Assembly (NCBI RefSeq): GCF_902728235.1
Contig: NZ_CACVBO010000001.1
Coordinates: forward strand, 2,318,001 to 2,382,000
From: Lentimonas sp. CC4
GTDB taxonomy: Bacteria; Verrucomicrobiota; Verrucomicrobiia; Opitutales; Coraliomargaritaceae
Direction of reading: 5' to 3'
DNA length: 64,000 nucleotides
The notes below the pieces were generated by a model, which saw only the letters and a program-made list of their open reading frames with translations, was not told where the DNA came from and searched no databases. The position numbers and the translations under genes were made by a program. Positions 60,515 through 64,000 of the stretch are shown here, in pieces (the stretch's first letter is position 1; every line of letters starts with the position of its first letter).

Positions 60515-62518
60515 ATGAATTCTCTATTTAAAAGTGTATTGATTGGTCTGCTCGCATTCGCCGGCCTACAAGGCCTTTCGGCTGCAGATAGCAATCATTC
60601 GAAGCGCCCGAATATTATCTTCATTCTCTCGGATGATCATCGCTTCGATGCGATGGGATTTATGGATGTGTATCCAGGTTTGGAGACGCCAAATATGGAT
60701 CGCATACGGGCTGAAGGGGCTCATATGAAGAACGCCTTTGTCACGCTGTCGATGTGTGCACCGTCACGTTCCTCCTTCTTGACTGGGCTCTATCCGCATA
60801 CACACGGTGTGAGTAATAATAACGAAGCGCGTGAGCCAGACTGGAGCAAGACGCCATCGTTTGGTCAGTATTTGCAGGATGCGGGCTATCACACGGGGTA
60901 TATTGGTAAGTTTCACCTCGCGCATCATAATGACCCGCGCCCTGGCTTTGACCATTGGGTGTCCTTTACAGGGCAGGGGCATTACAACGGCAATGTGCTG
61001 GGAGTGAATGGCAAGGTGGTGAAGGCGCCGGGCTATGTCACTGATGTGCTGACGCGCTATGCGAAGGAATTCATCAATCAAGAGCGCGGCGACAAGCCGT
61101 TCATGCTGTATTTATCGCACAAGGCGGTGCATGGCCCCTTCACTCCGGCGAAGCGCCACCAGGATCTCTACCCGGATGCACGTTATCCGATGCCGGAGAC
61201 TTTGCGCGAAGATCGCAGCAACAAGCCGCAGTGGCAGCGCTCGATTGAGTGGTTTAAGACGGTTTTTGTGAATGGTGAGTTGACCTATGCCACCGAGAAT
61301 AATCGTGTGCTCGAATGGGATGAAAGCACAGGCTATATCGGACGCACCAAGCCTTATCTGCAGTCACTTTCTGCGGTCGACGAGGGCATTGGCGAGATCC
61401 TTGATTTGCTCGAGAAGCGTGGTGAGCTCGACAATACCTTTATCATCTATGCGGGTGACAATGGCTACCTCCTCGGTGAGCACGGCCGCAGCGATAAGCG
61501 TGTGGCCTATAACGAGTCGATCCGCATCCCAATGATCATTCGCTACCCGCGCTTGATTCAACCGGGCACAACGGTGGAGGACTACGTGTTGAACATTGAT
61601 CTCGCTCCGACTTTGATCGATCTCGCATCCGCTCCGGAGGAACCGACCCTACACGGTGAATCCATGTTACCGCTCTTTGCTGGCCAGAATGAGGGGTGGC
61701 GCGACGGCTTTCTCTATAATTATAACTGGGACCTGCATCCATTGATTCCGACGATCGTAGCATATCGCACACCGGAGTTTCTACTCTCCACGACGCCCAA
61801 CCGCGACGATCTGTATGAGCTTTACGATCTACAACGTGACCCGCTGGAGACGAATAATGTCTTTAATAACCCAGAATATGCGTCGCAGCGTAAACAAATG
61901 TTTGCGCAACTCGAAGCTGCGAAAGAAGCCGTCGATTTCACTTTGGAAGTGCCGGACCCGATCGTCGGGCGTTGGCATGCGGAGGAAGATAAGACCCATG
62001 AGTTCGTGCCGGAGAAGAAGGCGATGCAGTCCGATTCGCGGGTTGAGATTCCGACTGAGAAGACCTTCAACCTATCGCTGGGAACGGTTAGCTTTGAACT
62101 CGAGTTTACACCGGAAAGTGATGGCATTGTCTTTAGCCAATACTTCTTTCATCGAATCAATGCGCACCTCACTGAGGGCAACGGCTTTATTCTCTATGTC
62201 GAGGACGGCGCGGTGAACCTTTGCTTTCAACGTCGTCAGGTGAGCTACATCCTACGCGATGATCAAGTGCTCACCGGTAAGCCAGTGAAAGCCAAGTTCA
62301 GCTTCTCCAGTGATGGCAAATGGATTAAGATGCAGGTGAATGGCGGTGAGGAGTGGAGCACTTCATTCACCGATCCGATCCCGCGCTTATATCATGAGAA
62401 AGAGCCACGCGCGATGCTCGGCAAGCCATCGGCGAAGCAGCTCCCTGATACGATCCAGTTGCACGATGGATTTAATGGCAGCTTTGAAGAATTAACGGTG
62501 CAGCAAACAAAACAATGA
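60515..62518 (+). CDS. Secreted sulfatase with C-terminal sandwich domain
   Basis: 667 residues with a signal peptide (MNSLFKSVLIGLLAFAGLQG ... AA). Motifs: RPNIIFILSDDHRFDAMGFM (about 31-50), MCAPSRSSFLTGLYPHTHGV with Cys81 as formylglycine site, IGKFHLAHHNDPRPGFDHWVSFTGQG (about 130-155), AGDNGYLLGEHGRSDKRVAYNESIRIPMIIRYP (about 315-347). The sulfatase domain is of the S1_11-like type and ends near residue 490. Residues about 500-667 are an added beta-sandwich (TFNLSLGTVSFELEFTPESDG ... KWIKMQVNGGEEW) resembling LamG folds, perhaps for glycan binding. It is the last gene of the operon. Confidence 0.92.
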   Translation: MNSLFKSVLIGLLAFAGLQGLSAADSNHSKRPNIIFILSDDHRFDAMGFMDVYPGLETPNMDRIRAEGAHMKNAFVTLSMCAPSRSSFLTGLYPHTHGVSNNNEAREPDWSKTPSFGQYLQDAGYHTGYIGKFHLAHHNDPRPGFDHWVSFTGQGHYNGNVLGVNGKVVKAPGYVTDVLTRYAKEFINQERGDKPFMLYLSHKAVHGPFTPAKRHQDLYPDARYPMPETLREDRSNKPQWQRSIEWFKTVFVNGELTYATENNRVLEWDESTGYIGRTKPYLQSLSAVDEGIGEILDLLEKRGELDNTFIIYAGDNGYLLGEHGRSDKRVAYNESIRIPMIIRYPRLIQPGTTVEDYVLNIDLAPTLIDLASAPEEPTLHGESMLPLFAGQNEGWRDGFLYNYNWDLHPLIPTIVAYRTPEFLLSTTPNRDDLYELYDLQRDPLETNNVFNNPEYASQRKQMFAQLEAAKEAVDFTLEVPDPIVGRWHAEEDKTHEFVPEKKAMQSDSRVEIPTEKTFNLSLGTVSFELEFTPESDGIVFSQYFFHRINAHLTEGNGFILYVEDGAVNLCFQRRQVSYILRDDQVLTGKPVKAKFSFSSDGKWIKMQVNGGEEWSTSFTDPIPRLYHEKEPRAMLGKPSAKQLPDTIQLHDGFNGSFEELTVQQTKQ

Positions 62519-62585
62519 GACTGATCCTATTGATCGATTTCGGCGGTTAGACTTTATACCAGTTTTAGTCATAGGTTGCTATTGT

Positions 62586-64000
62586 CTAGCGAACATCTGG
62601 AGAGTAGACTCCCATGCTACGAACGATGAATCGTTCTGTTTCGCCAAAGCGCAGTCGGAAATCGCGGCCGCTGACTCGGTTCGTAAATTGAGCATCGTTG
62701 ATACGAAATAGAGCGGTCTTCCAACGCTTGCTATCGCTGAGTTGGATCGTATCGGGATGTTCTTTATACGGTTGATCGGGATCCTCCGAGTCATACTGCA
62801 AGCTCACTTGGCCGTGCCCTTCGTCGAAGTAGCGAACATAGATATCTGCACGTGGCGTCTTTCCCATACCAATGGTGTGTTCGGTGATCGCTACGTAGAT
62901 CGAGTCATTTTTATTCTGAGGCGTATATTCAAAACCACTGAGTCCTTCTCGAGTTACGGTGGGTGGGGGCGTAAACTTAAAGCCATGATACATTGCTTGT
63001 AGGCCTTTGCGTTCGGTGATTTCCGGTAAGATCGTCCATGCCCACTGACGTAGGTTTTGATCCGATCGGATGAATTCAGGGCGCATCTTCGGAATGCGTG
63101 GTTGTAGGGTCGGATTTTTTGGATAGGCGTTGATCAAGCGGTAGGCTTCCTTGAGTTGCCAGTAGAGCGCATTCCGCGTTTCCATGTCGTTGGTGGGGTC
63201 GAGTGTTCCGTCGCCGAAAATCCATGTATTCCATGTATAATCAATACCGCTGAAGCCAGTCTCGTTGATAATGCTTGCCAGTCCGACCGGATAACTTGCC
63301 GAGCCGTAATGCCCGGGGTTCTCACCGTAGATAGGCCCGTCATAGCCATGCACCCGCGCGCGCTCCTTGATGAAGAAGCTCTCGGATCGCGAGAGGCCCG
63401 TATATTGGAGCACACAGCCTTCTTTCGTTGCGGTTTTGATGATCCAGTCGGAGTCGAGCATCATCCTGATTTTGTTGTTCGCGTGGCGACCGCTTGATTC
63501 GACAGCTTGATTCCAATCATTCTGGTTGAAGTGTCCACCCGCGACATAAATGAGAACATCTTTATCGGAGACTTCTTTGATTTGGCGTATGACTTGTAAT
63601 GCAAATGCGCGCTTTGAGTCGCGATACCATGTTAGAATATCTTCCCAGATCTCAGGGCTACCTTGACCCGGCTTAGCGACTACAACGCTATCCCAATTTG
63701 AATACTCGGTGTTCCAGATGCGATTGGCTTTGTGAATGTCTTGATACTTGATTTGCATTTTGGAGCGGAAATCAGCCTGTGCATAGTCGCCGTAGCACCA
63801 AAAATCATAATGAGGCATGCTAGGGTAGCGTATTTCATGCATCGGACCAAACTGAGGAGTCAGATAGGCGATGCGGTCCCAAAACCATTTATGCTTCTTG
63901 CAGTGGTTGATTTCCCGCCTGATTTTGAATAGCGATTTTTCGATCGATTTGGGGTCCCAAATATTTGTCACACCTACATGATTACTTTTCTGGTTACGTG
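62586..64000 (-). CDS. GH42-like TIM-barrel protein 3, C-terminal part (runs off the window)
   Basis: The frame stays open from 62586 to the window edge, so the N-terminus is missing; a GTG at 63971 is not a credible start because homology continues upstream of it. It aligns with 52255-56688: NHVGVTNIWDPKSIEKSLFKIRRE against TGVFDVWEPLLEDQMSYTLNQSLAKIRRH. It shares the blocks HYDFWCYGDYAQADFRSKMQIKY, WEDILTWYRDSKRAF, GPIYGENPGHYG and GIDYTWNTWIFGDG. The C-terminal 90 residues (RADIYVRYFDEGHGQVSLQYDS) match the sandwich after the barrel in that protein. It lacks the further CBM6-like and concanavalin modules. It converges on the sulfatase at 60515. Confidence 0.78.
   Translation of the reverse strand, partial: RNQKSNHVGVTNIWDPKSIEKSLFKIRREINHCKKHKWFWDRIAYLTPQFGPMHEIRYPSMPHYDFWCYGDYAQADFRSKMQIKYQDIHKANRIWNTEYSNWDSVVVAKPGQGSPEIWEDILTWYRDSKRAFALQVIRQIKEVSDKDVLIYVAGGHFNQNDWNQAVESSGRHANNKIRMMLDSDWIIKTATKEGCVLQYTGLSRSESFFIKERARVHGYDGPIYGENPGHYGSASYPVGLASIINETGFSGIDYTWNTWIFGDGTLDPTNDMETRNALYWQLKEAYRLINAYPKNPTLQPRIPKMRPEFIRSDQNLRQWAWTILPEITERKGLQAMYHGFKFTPPPTVTREGLSGFEYTPQNKNDSIYVAITEHTIGMGKTPRADIYVRYFDEGHGQVSLQYDSEDPDQPYKEHPDTIQLSDSKRWKTALFRINDAQFTNRVSGRDFRLRFGETERFIVRSMGVYSPDVR

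Overview
The window looks like chromosomal DNA of a marine Verrucomicrobiota-type bacterium (Opitutales/Puniceicoccales style) or a close relative in the PVC group. The basis is a sulfatase-rich polysaccharide locus with no SusC/SusD pair, an SSS sodium symporter, LacI/AraC control, very large secreted LamG/CBM-like proteins and weak Shine-Dalgarno use. The phylum is an inference; no rRNA or ribosomal protein gene is present.

Region 1 (1 to about 26.3 kb) is a mobile or accessory island. It opens with the N-terminal part of a large serine recombinase (cut by the window edge) and a small winged-helix protein. A block of mostly minus-strand orphan genes follows (1.5-9.5 kb). It holds two paralogous families of unknown function, a phage-type metallophosphoesterase and an unusual number of perfect hairpins after individual genes. 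An HU-like gene and a hairpin-rich leader precede a plus-strand cluster (10.6-19 kb): an unknown protein translationally coupled to a SNF2 helicase, a DUF5131 (Gp37/Gp68) protein fused to a ParB-like tail, a winged-helix/nucleotidyltransferase overlapping pair, and a PPP-type phosphatase. A small fragment of a second SNF2 tail lies downstream of the DUF5131 gene. From 18.96 to 20.28 kb is a non-coding zone with an AT-rich block, nested palindromes, iteron-like repeats and a long inverted repeat; it resembles a replication, transfer or partition locus. Two more orphan genes, an XRE regulator and an IS91-type element (tyrosine recombinase plus Y1 transposase, bracketed by 18-bp imperfect inverted repeats) close the island.

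Region 2 (26.6-64 kb) is a coherent catabolic locus, most simply read as degradation of a sulfated, alpha-mannose-containing glycan. It contains six secreted sulfatases with C-x-P-S-R sites, two cytoplasmic GH38 alpha-mannosidases, one secreted divergent GH92 protein, three GH42-like TIM-barrel proteins and one 1411-residue LamG/CxxCH protein. Also present are a sodium:sugar symporter, mannose-6-phosphate isomerase, a ROK sugar kinase, a LacI repressor and an AraC regulator. Eight copies of a palindrome around AAACGTTT sit in front of nearly every transcription unit, so the locus looks like one LacI-type regulon spread over seven promoter regions. Two of these promoters also share a second, longer conserved element near the AraC gene. 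Extracellular desulfation and trimming would feed mannose or short oligosaccharides to the symporter and the cytoplasmic GH38 enzymes; the ROK kinase and ManA would then deliver fructose-6-phosphate to glycolysis.

No tRNA, rRNA or CRISPR array was seen. The most novel-looking material is the helicase/DUF5131 cluster with its 34-bp perfect palindrome, the repeat-rich non-coding zone, and the two orphan paralogue families.
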